A stretch of DNA of 64,000 bases, taken from VXLM01 sp965242665 (GTDB taxonomy: Bacteria > Chloroflexota > Dehalococcoidia > Lucifugimonadales > VXLM01). Below are positions 51,693 to 60,887 of this stretch, one piece after another. The notes under the pieces were generated by a model. The model made no database searches, had not been told where the DNA came from, and saw only the letters and a program-made list of their open reading frames with translations. The position numbers and the translations under genes were made by a program. Every line of letters starts with the position of its first letter. Position 1 is the first letter of the stretch. The stretch covers positions 806,001 through 870,000 of the forward strand of contig OZ251484.1 of assembly GCA_965242665.1 (NCBI GenBank), read 5' to 3'.

Positions 51693-52043
51693 ATGATGGA
51701 TCCAGCGACGCTTTCCAATGCCGAATGGACCGGCCTCGCTAATATGTTGACGAACTTCTGGTTCATGCTGCTTCTCATCGTCATCATTGGTTCTCTGTAT
51801 CTCGCTACACACGTTTGCATTCCCTCTCTGGTGGCGTCTCATCACCTGCCTCGAGGGTTCGAGCGCGCGAGGCTTCCGCTGTACGTCGTGTTGTTCGTCT
51901 GCCTCGGGCTCTACGGGTATTTCTTCGGGGCGGCCATTGTGGAGTCGACGGTGATCGGGGATATTTTCGATACGTATTGGATAAAGGGCGGCTCGGTCGA
52001 CCTTCTTGGTCAGGGCGGGACTCCTCCGCCCCCGCACAGGTAG
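51693..52043 (+). CDS. Small membrane protein at the head of the Act operon
   Basis: A 116-residue protein with two membrane helices (FWFMLLLIVIIGSLYLATHV and LYVVLFVCLGLYGYFFGAAI) and a Pro-rich tail. It starts with ATG after AAAGGTGG. It is only 9 bp upstream of the pentahaem cytochrome gene, so it is probably an accessory membrane subunit or assembly factor of the complex. I know no family for it. Confidence 0.72.
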   Translation: MMDPATLSNAEWTGLANMLTNFWFMLLLIVIIGSLYLATHVCIPSLVASHHLPRGFERARLPLYVVLFVCLGLYGYFFGAAIVESTVIGDIFDTYWIKGGSVDLLGQGGTPPPPHR

Positions 52044-52052
52044 GGTAGGCAC

Positions 52053-52661
52053 TTGCTGCCAGGCGATTTTCAACTACCAAGAAGGCCGAGGGGTCGTCGT
52101 CTCGCGCTATTCGGCGTGTTTGGAGTCGTCGGCGCGGCGGTGCTTGCGGCAGTCGTCGGGGCCGGAGCGTTCGCCATTTCGGCCTGGCTCGGGCTGCCGT
52201 TGAATGCCTTCGGCCTGAATGACGGGCCTGAGCAGCCGATAGCGTTTCCGCACCCGCAGCATGTCCAGGACATCGGCCTCGACTGTACGTTCTGCCACCG
52301 GAACGTGGACGAGGGGGCAGCGGCGTCGATACCGGCAGTTGGACTTTGCATGAGTTGCCACAAGACCGTGGGGGACGACTTGCCGGAGGTCGAAAAGCTC
52401 CGCGACTTCCACACGAAGGGAATTCCCATCGATTGGGTTCGCGTCCACCGTGTTCCCGATCATGTGAACTTCGTGCATGAGCCGCATATTCGTCACTTCT
52501 CGGAGCAGTACGGCGGCGCGTCGGGCACGTGCCAGCTGTGCCACGGGGATGTTGGAAGCATGACCAAGGTCAAGCAAGTGCGGTCGCTCAAGATGGGGGA
52601 CTGCGTCGATTGCCATCGGGACAACGAGGCGCCGACCGACTGCACGACGTGCCATTACTAG
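52053..52661 (+). CDS. actA: Alternative complex III pentahaem cytochrome c (ActA)
   Basis: A 202-residue protein with an N-terminal membrane helix (LALFGVFGVVGAAVLAAVV) and five haem-binding CxxCH motifs: CTFCH, CMSCH, CQLCH, CVDCH, CTTCH. The last stands at the very C-terminus. This is the pentahaem ActA arrangement known from alternative complex III, which oxidises menaquinol and passes electrons to a periplasmic carrier or directly to oxidase. The start is TTG. The next gene follows after 23 bp. Confidence 0.9.
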   Translation: MLPGDFQLPRRPRGRRLALFGVFGVVGAAVLAAVVGAGAFAISAWLGLPLNAFGLNDGPEQPIAFPHPQHVQDIGLDCTFCHRNVDEGAAASIPAVGLCMSCHKTVGDDLPEVEKLRDFHTKGIPIDWVRVHRVPDHVNFVHEPHIRHFSEQYGGASGTCQLCHGDVGSMTKVKQVRSLKMGDCVDCHRDNEAPTDCTTCHY

Positions 52662-52684
52662 AACGGAGTAGTGAAGAAGCGGGG

Positions 52685-54937
52685 ATGACCCTAACTCGAA
52701 GGCAGTTCTTGACGCTCATGGGCGGATCGGCCGCTGCGGTTGCCGCGGCCGCCTGTGGCGTGCCAGAGAAGGAGTTGCTCGTTCAGTCTCCGATCGAGAT
52801 GCCGGAAGATCTCGTGACTGGACTGGACAATTGGTACGCGACGATCGATCGGCAGAACCCCGCGCCGTTGGGGGTCGTGGTGCGAGTCATGGAGGGCCGC
52901 GCCAAGAAGATAGAGGGAAACGTCGATTACCCGATAAACCGCGGCAAGCACAACGCTGCAGCCGAGGCTGGGTTGCAGGGGCTCTACCATCCGGATCGTA
53001 TCAGCGCGCCGCTCATACGTACCGGCGAGCGCGGGCAAGGCAGGTGGGACGAACTTAGCTGGACAGACGCTGTTTCCCGCGTCGCGGAGCGTCTGATGAT
53101 GGCGGACGACGGCGAGACGGTGCTCCTCACCGACCCGGTCGGCGCTCATATGAGATTGGTCGTCAGCCGTTTCGCAACGGCGCTCGCTGCGAGGCATATG
53201 GTCTACGAGCCGCTGGAGCGCACGGTGTTGAAAGCGTCAGTGAAGCAGGTCTTCGGACAGGATCTCTTGCCCGATTTCGACATCGACAACGCCGATTATC
53301 TTCTGTCGTTTGGGGCCGACTTCTTGAATACGTGGGTATCTCCGGTCCGATACGCGCGGGGCTACGGCAATTTCCGACAGGGCGACGGCCGGACTCGGGG
53401 CAGGCACGTGCACATCGAATCCCGCCTCTCCATGACTGCGGCGAACGCGGACGAATGGGTATTCGTCAACCCCGGGTATGAGGGCGAGGTCGCCCTTGCT
53501 ATTGCGAACGTCATCATCTCCGAGGGCTTGGCGGACACGTCGTCCATCGATGCTTTGACGGGAGGAGGAAGCAATCGGCTGGGTGAATTCGATCCGGGTG
53601 ATGTTGGAAAGAGGTCGGGAGTGGATCCGGACCGGATCGCGGCTATCGCAAGGGAGTTCGCGGGAAGGAGTCCGTCGCTTGCGGTCGGAGGCGGATCGGC
53701 GGGCGCTCACGCAAACGGCCTGTTCAACTTGAATGCGGTATACGCTCTGAACCACTTGGCTGGCAATATCAACAAGCCGGGCGGCGTCGTCTTCAATCCT
53801 CCCGCGCCGATTAGTGGACTTCAGGACGAGCCGTCCGTATCCGCATTCTCCGAATTTCGGGCGTTGGCGGGGCAGATGTCGGCGCGCCAGATCAAGGCGC
53901 TCTTGGTGCGGAACGCCGACCCGTTCTATGGGATGCCTGCAGGAACTGCGATTCGACAGGCCAGCTTCAACGTGCCGCTGATCGTCAGCTTCTCGAACCG
54001 TTTCGACGATACGACGATGCTTGCGGACATCGTCTTGCCGGAGCATCATTACTTGGAGGACTGGGGAACGGACGCGCCGGATCCGGGGCCTGGCTATCAG
54101 ACGATCGGATTCCAACAACCCGTCGTTCGTCCATTCTTCGAGCCGAAGGGGCCGCATCTCGGGACGAAGAACTTCGCGGACGTGCTCATGACGATTGCGC
54201 AAGTGATGGACAGGGATCTCGGACTGGACGGGGAGAACTTCAAGTCTGTGGTAGAATCAGCTGCGCGCGATTTGTGGGAGATGAACCGCGGGTCCGTTCG
54301 CGCTTCGACATACAAGCTCTTTTGGAACACCGTGCTTCAGAGGGGCGGATGGTGGGACAAGAACGCTGCATACAGCGGGCCTGCCGAGCGGCCGGCGTAT
54401 TCGTTCCCCGCGGACAGAAGTCCGCCGGTCTCCGGCGGGAGCGAGGCGGCATTCGAGTTCCATTTGATTCCTTTCGAGACGCCCGGGGTGATGGATGGAC
54501 GGGGTGCTCATCTCCCATGGTTGCAGGCTACTCCCGACCCAATATCGACGGCAACATGGCAAACGTGGATCGAGGTCAATAGCGAGAAGGCGAACTCGAT
54601 GGGAATTCGCGAGGGCGACATCGTACGGGTGACGTCGGATCAGGGGTCGATCGAGGCGATCGCGTACCCGCATCCGGGGGTCTCTCCGGATGTCGTGGCG
54701 ATACCCGTCGGGCAGGGACACAAGGGCGGCGGCAGGTATTCCAAGGACCGGGGGGCGAACGTGCTTTCGATCCTGTCGATGGTCACTGAGTCCGAAACGG
54801 GAGCGCTTGCGTGGGCGGCGACGAGGGTGAACGTGCAACCGACTGGACGATGGAAGAGGCTGCCGAAGTTCGAGAATACGGCCCCGGATCTCGCCGAGGA
54901 TGAACATCACAAGATAATCCCCCTTACGCGGGGATAA
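52685..54937 (+). CDS. actB: ActB, molybdopterin-oxidoreductase-like part (TAT lipoprotein)
   Basis: A 750-residue protein. The N-terminus has the twin-arginine signal TRRQFLTLMGG followed by AAAACG, so it is exported by TAT and lipid-anchored at Cys. The rest is homologous to molybdopterin oxidoreductases (VEGNVDYPINRGKHNAAAEAG, HLAGNINKPGGVV, a C-terminal DMSO-reductase-like beta-barrel). The N-terminal Cys ligands for a [4Fe-4S] cluster are missing, as in ActB, which carries no Mo cofactor. The usual C-terminal ferredoxin part is a separate gene here. Confidence 0.9.
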   Translation: MTLTRRQFLTLMGGSAAAVAAAACGVPEKELLVQSPIEMPEDLVTGLDNWYATIDRQNPAPLGVVVRVMEGRAKKIEGNVDYPINRGKHNAAAEAGLQGLYHPDRISAPLIRTGERGQGRWDELSWTDAVSRVAERLMMADDGETVLLTDPVGAHMRLVVSRFATALAARHMVYEPLERTVLKASVKQVFGQDLLPDFDIDNADYLLSFGADFLNTWVSPVRYARGYGNFRQGDGRTRGRHVHIESRLSMTAANADEWVFVNPGYEGEVALAIANVIISEGLADTSSIDALTGGGSNRLGEFDPGDVGKRSGVDPDRIAAIAREFAGRSPSLAVGGGSAGAHANGLFNLNAVYALNHLAGNINKPGGVVFNPPAPISGLQDEPSVSAFSEFRALAGQMSARQIKALLVRNADPFYGMPAGTAIRQASFNVPLIVSFSNRFDDTTMLADIVLPEHHYLEDWGTDAPDPGPGYQTIGFQQPVVRPFFEPKGPHLGTKNFADVLMTIAQVMDRDLGLDGENFKSVVESAARDLWEMNRGSVRASTYKLFWNTVLQRGGWWDKNAAYSGPAERPAYSFPADRSPPVSGGSEAAFEFHLIPFETPGVMDGRGAHLPWLQATPDPISTATWQTWIEVNSEKANSMGIREGDIVRVTSDQGSIEAIAYPHPGVSPDVVAIPVGQGHKGGGRYSKDRGANVLSILSMVTESETGALAWAATRVNVQPTGRWKRLPKFENTAPDLAEDEHHKIIPLTRG

Positions 54938-54959
54938 CGGAAAACGGAGTTATAGAATC

Positions 54960-55709
54960 ATGGTAAGCGCGAACCCGAAGTGGGGCATGGTGATCGATGT
55001 CGACAAGTGCATCGGCTGTCAAGGATGCGTGGTTGCCTGCCAGTCGGAGAACAACATTCCCATCAATACTGAGGATATCTTCAATCAGCGCCGGGCGATC
55101 GAATGGATTCGCGTCGAGCGGTATTGGGAAGGAGAGTTCCCCGACGTCAAGGCGCGGTTCATTCCGATTCTGTGTCAGCACTGCAACGACGCGCCCTGCG
55201 AGCCGGTCTGTCCGGTGTTTGCGACGTACCATAACAACGAGGGGTTGAACGTTCAGGTGTACAACCGCTGCATCGGGACGCGGTTTTGCGCGAACAACTG
55301 CCCGTACCATGTGCGGTTCTTCAACTTCTGGGAGCCGGAGTGGCCGGAGACCCTGAAGAATCAGCTCAACCCGGATGTTACCGTCCGCAGCCGCGGAATC
55401 ATGGAGAAGTGCACGCTCTGCATCCAGCGCATTCGTCGGACGCGGCGGGAGGCTGCGCGGGACGGGGAGGAGCTGTCGGACGATTCCCGTGCGTTGAATC
55501 CGGCGTGTGTGAACGCCTGCCCGACGGACACGCTGGTGTTCGGGGACATGAACGACCCCGACAGCAGAGTGTCGCAGATGGCGGAGGAGGAATTGGGCGA
55601 TCATGGTCGTGGATACCATTTGATGCCCCAGTACGGCACAACGCCGAACGTGGTCTATTTGAAGAAGGTCGACGAGGACGCCAAGGATACGAACGGTGGA
55701 CATGGCTAA
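54960..55709 (+). CDS. ActB-type iron-sulfur subunit (separate ferredoxin protein)
   Basis: A 249-residue electron-transfer protein with several Cys clusters: CIGCQGCVVACQ, CQHCNDAPCEPVCP, CIGTRFCANNCP and CTLCIQRI...CVNACP. This is the NrfC/DmsB-like set for three [4Fe-4S] and one [3Fe-4S] or similar clusters. In most Act complexes this forms the C-terminal half of ActB; here it starts 22 bp after the molybdoenzyme-like gene. There is no signal peptide, so it must be carried out by its TAT partner. It overlaps the next gene by 8 bp. Confidence 0.9.
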   Translation: MVSANPKWGMVIDVDKCIGCQGCVVACQSENNIPINTEDIFNQRRAIEWIRVERYWEGEFPDVKARFIPILCQHCNDAPCEPVCPVFATYHNNEGLNVQVYNRCIGTRFCANNCPYHVRFFNFWEPEWPETLKNQLNPDVTVRSRGIMEKCTLCIQRIRRTRREAARDGEELSDDSRALNPACVNACPTDTLVFGDMNDPDSRVSQMAEEELGDHGRGYHLMPQYGTTPNVVYLKKVDEDAKDTNGGHG

Positions 55710-57093
55710 CGGACACTCGCACAACGGACATGCAGCGCTAACGACGCCCAAAGCAGTCGAGGACGACTTGTTCGCCAAGGGCAGGCTGCGGGGCGCGGCG
55801 TTCAGGAACGCGGCCATCGTTCTCGCGGTACTCTCTGCGCTTGGGGTCGTTGGCTTCGTCATGCTCATTGCGGGGGAGGGCTTTGGGAATACGCCGGCGT
55901 GGGGATATACTGCGGCGCTGTTCGCGTTCATCCTCACGGCCGCTCAGGGTGCGCCGATGGCGGCGATTGCGCCGAGGATCGCACACGCGCACTGGCGGCG
56001 TTCGATATCCCGCGTTGCCGAGCTGTTCGGTCTCGTTGGCGTCGTGAGCTTCGTCATCTACATACCGGTTGCATGGGCGCTGCCCAGCATGGAGGACGGG
56101 CGTCGGACGCTGTGGTTCTACGGCGACTTGCGGATGCCGGCGCACATGCCTGAGATCACGAATACGCTCGTCTTGCTGGGACTGACCGTCACGGGGTTGG
56201 CGCTTCTTTGGATGTCGGCCTTGCCGGACTTTGCGATGCTTCGAGACCGGACGTCCGGATCGAAGAAGCTTTGGTTCGGTCGGTTGGCGCGGGGGTGGGT
56301 CGGCAGTTCGCAACAGTGGCATTGGCAGAAGCACCGGCTTGGAATCCTGGGCGCGTTCTATTTCATGATGTTAGTAACCGCCCATTTTGCGTACAGCCTC
56401 GACTTCGGAATATCATTGGTACCTGGGTGGATCGACGCTCTGTACCCCGCCACGCACGCCCACAACTCGCTGCAGGCCGGCGTGGCAATAACCTTGGTAG
56501 CCATGTTCGTCATGCACCGCTTCGGCGGGTACAAGGACTACATTGGCCTCGACCAGTTCTGGGGGCTGGGCAAGCTGTTGTTCGCCTTGTCGCTCCTGTG
56601 GTTCTGGTTCTGGTTTTCGAGTTTCATCATCTTCTGGTTTGGCGCAAAGCCCAGCGAGGAAGCGGTGTTGGATCTTCTATTCGTTGGGCCGTATCTGCCG
56701 GTCTTCATCCTGGTGTTCACGTTCGCGTTCCTCGTTCCCTTGTGGGCCATGATATGGAATCCTCTCCGCAAGAGCGTTTGGGGGCCTGTCAGCATTGCGT
56801 GCGGGGTATTGCTTGCGACGCTATTGGATCGAGTGCGGGTATACGTTGCCGCGTTTTCCGTCTCGGAATCGCCGGACAAGCATCAATTACATGCCATACC
56901 GGAGGCGGTCTGGCCTACTTTGGCGGACGGCCTGATTTGGGTCGGGGGGATCTCCGCCTGCGTCCTCATCTACATGCTTGCGACGCGAATCATTCCGCCG
57001 ATCAACGTTTGGGAGCAAAAGGAAGTGCTGCTCTATCGAATCCATAAGCAGTTCCATCGGACCGAAGTGCAAGTACTAGGAAAGCCGGAGTAG
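55702..57093 (+). CDS. NrfD/PsrC-type membrane subunit, ActF-like
   Basis: A 463-residue membrane protein with about ten helices (IVLAVLSALGVVGFVMLIAG first, GLIWVGGISACVLIYMLATR last), of the NrfD family that binds menaquinol. In canonical Act complexes two NrfD proteins (ActC and ActF) are present. This one lies before ActC rather than at the end; the assignment as ActF-like is from overall character, not a detailed match. It starts at the ATG at 55702 or the GTG at 55696. Confidence 0.8.
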   Translation: MANGHSHNGHAALTTPKAVEDDLFAKGRLRGAAFRNAAIVLAVLSALGVVGFVMLIAGEGFGNTPAWGYTAALFAFILTAAQGAPMAAIAPRIAHAHWRRSISRVAELFGLVGVVSFVIYIPVAWALPSMEDGRRTLWFYGDLRMPAHMPEITNTLVLLGLTVTGLALLWMSALPDFAMLRDRTSGSKKLWFGRLARGWVGSSQQWHWQKHRLGILGAFYFMMLVTAHFAYSLDFGISLVPGWIDALYPATHAHNSLQAGVAITLVAMFVMHRFGGYKDYIGLDQFWGLGKLLFALSLLWFWFWFSSFIIFWFGAKPSEEAVLDLLFVGPYLPVFILVFTFAFLVPLWAMIWNPLRKSVWGPVSIACGVLLATLLDRVRVYVAAFSVSESPDKHQLHAIPEAVWPTLADGLIWVGGISACVLIYMLATRIIPPINVWEQKEVLLYRIHKQFHRTEVQVLGKPE

Positions 57094-57110
57094 GGTCACA
57101 GCGTAGAGCC

Positions 57111-58487
57111 ATGCAAGAACACGTTCAATTGACGCAACGACAGATCAACGACGACCTGCTCGACTCGGTGCTGCGCACGCCGCGTTGGTGGTGGCCGGCG
57201 GTAATCATTACGGCCGTGATCTTCCTCACGGGGATGGGGGCGTTTGGGTACATGCTGAACAAGGGCGTTGGGGTGACCGGCCTCAACCGTCCGGTGTTCT
57301 GGGGCGTGTATATGGTGAACTTCGTGTTCTTCATTGGGATCAGCCATGCGGGCATCATGATCTCGGCGATTCTGCGGTTGACGCAGGCGGAGTGGCGCCG
57401 CCCCGTTACACGCGCGGCAGAGGTGTTGACCGTCTTCTCCCTCATGTCCGCGTTGATGGCGGCCCCTCTGGTGCACGTCGGCCGTCCGTGGCGCGCGGAT
57501 CTGTGGGTATTCCCGTACGACTTCGCGCGGGGGATTTGGATCAACATCAGGTCGCCATTCATCTGGGACCCAAGTGCGGTCATGACGTACTTGACGGCCA
57601 GCTCATTGTTCGTCTTCATCGCATTGATACCGGACTTGGCGGTAATTCGAGACCGCGCGGGCGGGTGGACGCGCAAGCTCTATGCGGTGATGGCCATGGG
57701 TTGGAGGGGCACACCCCGACAATGGAAGTTGCAGGCGGTGGCCGGTATCTTGCTGTCCGCGCTCGTTCTGCCGGTATTCGTGTCGGTTCACAGTATCGTG
57801 TCGTGGGACTTTGCGGTGCAGATAGCACCGGAGGCGTGGCATTCGACGATCTTTGCACCGTACTTCATCATTGGCGCGATCCATTCCGGCGTCTCGGCGG
57901 TTGCGACTCTGATGGTCATCATGGTATGGGTATGGGGATGGGGCAAGTATCTCAAGCCCGACCACTTGGACGCCATCGGGCGCTTGCTCATCATCGTGGC
58001 GACCGCGTGGTTCTTCTTCTTCTTCCTCGAATGGGTCTTTGCGCTGTACACGCTCGAAGATGCGGAGTTGGCGATGCGCGATCTCCAGGTGTTCCAGTGG
58101 CCTTGGAGCGGGATGTTCGTTCTCTTCCTGATAACGGCGTACTTCATACCCGTACCCATGTGGCTGTTCCGCAGCGTGCGGCGAAGCTATTTTTGGATGT
58201 TCGTTACGACGATCCTGGTCAACATTGGGATGTGGCTCGAGCGGTTTCTGATCATCGTTCCGGGCACGATGCGGCGAAGCGAGTTCATCTTCAACTGGGG
58301 CAGCTATCATCCGAGCATCATCGAGATCCTCATGGTTGTGATGACGTTCGCGTGGGTGGTTCTGGGGATGCTGGTATTCACCAAGCTCTTCCCGCTCATT
58401 CCGTTGTTCGACGTCAAGGAGGCCATGGTGGGCCGAGACGAGATACGAATTGGTCGGCGGGTCGTTCCCGCTTCAATCAGAGAGTAA
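57111..58487 (+). CDS. actC: Alternative complex III subunit ActC (NrfD family)
   Basis: A 458-residue ten-helix membrane protein with the ActC-type segments LNRPVFWGVYMVNFVFFIGI, SHAGIMISAILRL and PLVHVGRPWR, and a long C-terminal helical region ending in a cytoplasmic tail. It contains the menaquinol-binding site and possibly part of a proton path. It lies between the first NrfD gene and actD, with 17 bp before and 16 bp after. Confidence 0.88.
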   Translation: MQEHVQLTQRQINDDLLDSVLRTPRWWWPAVIITAVIFLTGMGAFGYMLNKGVGVTGLNRPVFWGVYMVNFVFFIGISHAGIMISAILRLTQAEWRRPVTRAAEVLTVFSLMSALMAAPLVHVGRPWRADLWVFPYDFARGIWINIRSPFIWDPSAVMTYLTASSLFVFIALIPDLAVIRDRAGGWTRKLYAVMAMGWRGTPRQWKLQAVAGILLSALVLPVFVSVHSIVSWDFAVQIAPEAWHSTIFAPYFIIGAIHSGVSAVATLMVIMVWVWGWGKYLKPDHLDAIGRLLIIVATAWFFFFFLEWVFALYTLEDAELAMRDLQVFQWPWSGMFVLFLITAYFIPVPMWLFRSVRRSYFWMFVTTILVNIGMWLERFLIIVPGTMRRSEFIFNWGSYHPSIIEILMVVMTFAWVVLGMLVFTKLFPLIPLFDVKEAMVGRDEIRIGRRVVPASIRE

Positions 58488-58503
58488 GGCGAGAGGTGTT
58501 GGC

Positions 58504-59028
58504 GTGGCACTGCGAAGCGTCATAGGTCTGTACACAGATGAAGATGCGGCCGCGAACGCGCTCGATGCGGTCGCGGGGGCCGGGTTCGACAAGGGCGAGT
58601 ACGAGATACTCACTGGAACGCCGTATCCGGAAGGCACGTTTGGAGAGGAGGAGCCGGTGCACAAGCTCTACCGGTTCCCGCTCATCGGAGCGGCCTGCGG
58701 GTTCACGGTCGGCCTGTTGTTGACTGTGGGGACGCAGTTGGCGTATCCATTGGTCGTTGGAGGCAAGCCGCTGTTGTCCATTCCGCCCATGGCGATCATC
58801 ATGTACGAGGGGACGATGCTCGGCGCCATCCTGTTCACCGTGGTAGGCATCGTCTTCGAGTCGAGGCTGCCGCGGATCTTCATGGGCGCTTACGATACCC
58901 GAATAACCGAAGGATACATCGGTATAACCATCACAGCCGACGAGTCGAAGATGGAGCGCGCGGAGGAGACCTTGAAACGCGCGGGAGCCGAGGAAGTGAA
59001 GCGAGGCTGGGAGCAGACCGACTTCTAG
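58504..59028 (+). CDS. actD: Alternative complex III subunit ActD (DUF3341)
   Basis: A 174-residue protein: a soluble N-terminal part (VIGLYTDEDAAANALDAVAG), two membrane helices (LIGAACGFTVGLLLTVGTQL and MLGAILFTVVGIVF) and a soluble C-terminal domain. This is the DUF3341 / ActD layout. It starts with GTG at 58504. It sits between actC and the monohaem cytochrome gene in the operon. Confidence 0.88.
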   Translation: MALRSVIGLYTDEDAAANALDAVAGAGFDKGEYEILTGTPYPEGTFGEEEPVHKLYRFPLIGAACGFTVGLLLTVGTQLAYPLVVGGKPLLSIPPMAIIMYEGTMLGAILFTVVGIVFESRLPRIFMGAYDTRITEGYIGITITADESKMERAEETLKRAGAEEVKRGWEQTDF

Positions 59029-59070
59029 ATGAGTCGGTCTTCAGGAGCAAGATGATCGGAGTACGGACAG

Positions 59071-59697
59071 ATGTTTAAGACGGCGCGGCAAATGGTGGTC
59101 GTTGCGCTGGCGGCGGTGATGCCGCTGGCGGCCTTGGCGTGCTACAACTCCACGACCGGACATACGGAGGTTCGCGGCGTTGCGAGGTTCACGCTGCCGG
59201 TGCTTCCCGAAACCGGGTCGCACAAGGTCGTCGTCTTCTCAGAGATGCACTACCAGCCGAAGTTCGATTCCCAAGAAGTTCCTCGACTGCTTCCGGCGCC
59301 GGACTCCGTTCCCGTGACGGGACGGGATATCCAGTACGCATCGTTGGAAGAGTACGCCCCTCTCACGCCGCCCGCTCAGGTCGAGGAGCGGTACAATCGA
59401 TCCGACGCGGCGGAGTTGTATCGGGTGAACTGCCTAGTGTGCCACGGCGCTTCCTTAGGCGGGGACGGGCCCGTGGCGCAGTTCATGACTAGGGGGGCGA
59501 AGCCTGCGAACCTCATGTCGGAAGCGACTCGGAACTCGACGGACGGGGAGTTGTTCGCGTTCATTGGAGAGGGAGGGCGGCAGGGCTACGCGCTGACGTC
59601 GGTTGGGCAGCCTTCTACGTCTCCGATGCCGGCGTTCAAGTTTCTCTTGACGGACGACGAGCGCTGGATGCTGGTCAAGTTCCTCCGCGGGCAGTAG
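59071..59697 (+). CDS. actE: ActE-like monohaem cytochrome c lipoprotein
   Basis: A 208-residue exported protein. The signal peptide ends in LAALACYN, a probable lipobox with Cys24. One haem motif (CLVCH, about residue 122) lies in a class I cytochrome c domain with a distal Met probably in SPMPAFKFLL. It matches ActE, the monohaem subunit next to ActD. It ends the operon; the following gene is convergent. Confidence 0.88.
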   Translation: MFKTARQMVVVALAAVMPLAALACYNSTTGHTEVRGVARFTLPVLPETGSHKVVVFSEMHYQPKFDSQEVPRLLPAPDSVPVTGRDIQYASLEEYAPLTPPAQVEERYNRSDAAELYRVNCLVCHGASLGGDGPVAQFMTRGAKPANLMSEATRNSTDGELFAFIGEGGRQGYALTSVGQPSTSPMPAFKFLLTDDERWMLVKFLRGQ

Positions 59698-59762
59698 GGC
59701 TGCGTTCGAGGGGGCGGCTGCGCCTCCGTGGCGGCAGGGCGGTCAATCCGCGTTCTGGTTCG

Positions 59763-59951
59763 CTAGAACAAGGTGTAGACGAACGGCCCTGCATTTGGGG
59801 GGCCTCCGGCGGCGATGACGGCGGCGAACGCAAGTAGGACGGCCGCCATGGGGATCATCCACCAGATCTTGCGCCGCCAGAGGAAGGCGGCGAACTCGCC
59901 CGCCGTCGTCAGAGTTGCGGCGATGCAACGGATGACGCGCATCTTTGCCAT
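59763..59951 (-). CDS. DUF5989 family small membrane protein
   Basis: A 62-residue protein: a short basic N-terminus, then the family's hallmark AAFLWRRKIWWMIPMAAVLL and a C-terminal FVYTLF. One membrane helix. GGAGGAG lies five bases before the ATG. Members occur next to carbamoyltransferase and glycosylation genes; here it stands between the Act operon and the DtxR gene. Function unknown. Confidence 0.82.
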   Translation of the reverse strand: MAKMRVIRCIAATLTTAGEFAAFLWRRKIWWMIPMAAVLLAFAAVIAAGGPPNAGPFVYTLF

Positions 59952-60052
59952 GGGTCTCCTCCGTGCTTCCGGTGGCGGGGCGACGCTGCCGATTGGAATC
60001 GGATCTCGGGCCTGCACTGGATGGATTCGGATCGGTTGCTTCCGGGCGTCGG

Positions 60053-60781
60053 CTATGCGGAGCCGTCCTCGACTGGCTGCAGCCAGATGCGTTCGGCGAC
60101 TTCGTATCCCAAGATGATTTCCTCGCCGCCGCATTCTACTTTGATGACTCCTCGGTAGGGTGCGGCCTCGACGATCTGGACTCTCCGTCCGGGGACGAAC
60201 TCGAAGGGAATGAGATACTCTAGGAGCGCTTGGTCGTCTTCAGGAATTCTATCGACTAGGTAGGCGCCGCCTTGCTCGGCCATGTTCAACGACACCGAGT
60301 TCGCCGGCCACTTGTGGCCGCTGCCCGGTATTGGGTATCCAAATGGTGACTTGGGCGGGTCGCCCAGCTTCTGTCGGATCTTTTCCTCGAGGAGGGGGGA
60401 CATGGCGTGTTCCAGTCGATGCGCTTCTTCGTGGGCGTTGCAGAGGTCGACTTCGAGGACATCGACGACGAGGAGTTCGGCCAGTCGATGGCGGCGCACG
60501 ATGCTTTCGGCGGCGGCGCGTCCGATACCCGTCAAGCCGATCTCCTTGTTCTTCCCCATCTCGATGAGTCCTTCTCTGGTGAGGCGTCCGAGCATTCCGG
60601 TTACAGAGGGCAGGGACGTTCCCGGCCGTTCGACTTCCGGCAGGCGTTTGAGTTCTTCCCCTAGCTGGGAGGGCGTGACACGGCGTCCGACCTCTTCGAA
60701 TTGATAGATCGAGAGCAGGTAGTTTTCTGCGGCCATGGTCAAGTGCATGGTCGGATCGTTCTTGGGTGTGCCGTGCGGCAT
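60053..60781 (-). CDS. DtxR/MntR-type metal-dependent regulator
   Basis: A 242-residue transcription regulator. The N-terminal winged HTH (AAENYLLSIYQFEEVGRRV ... SLPSVTGMLGRLTREGLIE), the dimerisation and metal-binding part (HRLAELLVVDVLEVD, HEEAHRLEHAMSPLLEEKI, with the conserved Glu/His ligands) and a C-terminal FeoA/SH3-like domain are in order. It likely represses iron or manganese uptake genes. The start at 60781 has GAGGAGG upstream; the long open frame beyond it runs through repeats. An iron-rich Act operon next door is suggestive, but no operator was recognised. Confidence 0.9.
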   Translation of the reverse strand: MPHGTPKNDPTMHLTMAAENYLLSIYQFEEVGRRVTPSQLGEELKRLPEVERPGTSLPSVTGMLGRLTREGLIEMGKNKEIGLTGIGRAAAESIVRRHRLAELLVVDVLEVDLCNAHEEAHRLEHAMSPLLEEKIRQKLGDPPKSPFGYPIPGSGHKWPANSVSLNMAEQGGAYLVDRIPEDDQALLEYLIPFEFVPGRRVQIVEAAPYRGVIKVECGGEEIILGYEVAERIWLQPVEDGSA

Positions 60782-60887
60782 TCGTTCGCTAGCCTCCTCA
60801 GGCGCGCGACAGCGCACGCCGTCTATCAGGGTATCACGAGCGGTTCCAAATCTCAAACGGCTCTCTTCATGGGTTCGGTTCGGTGGT

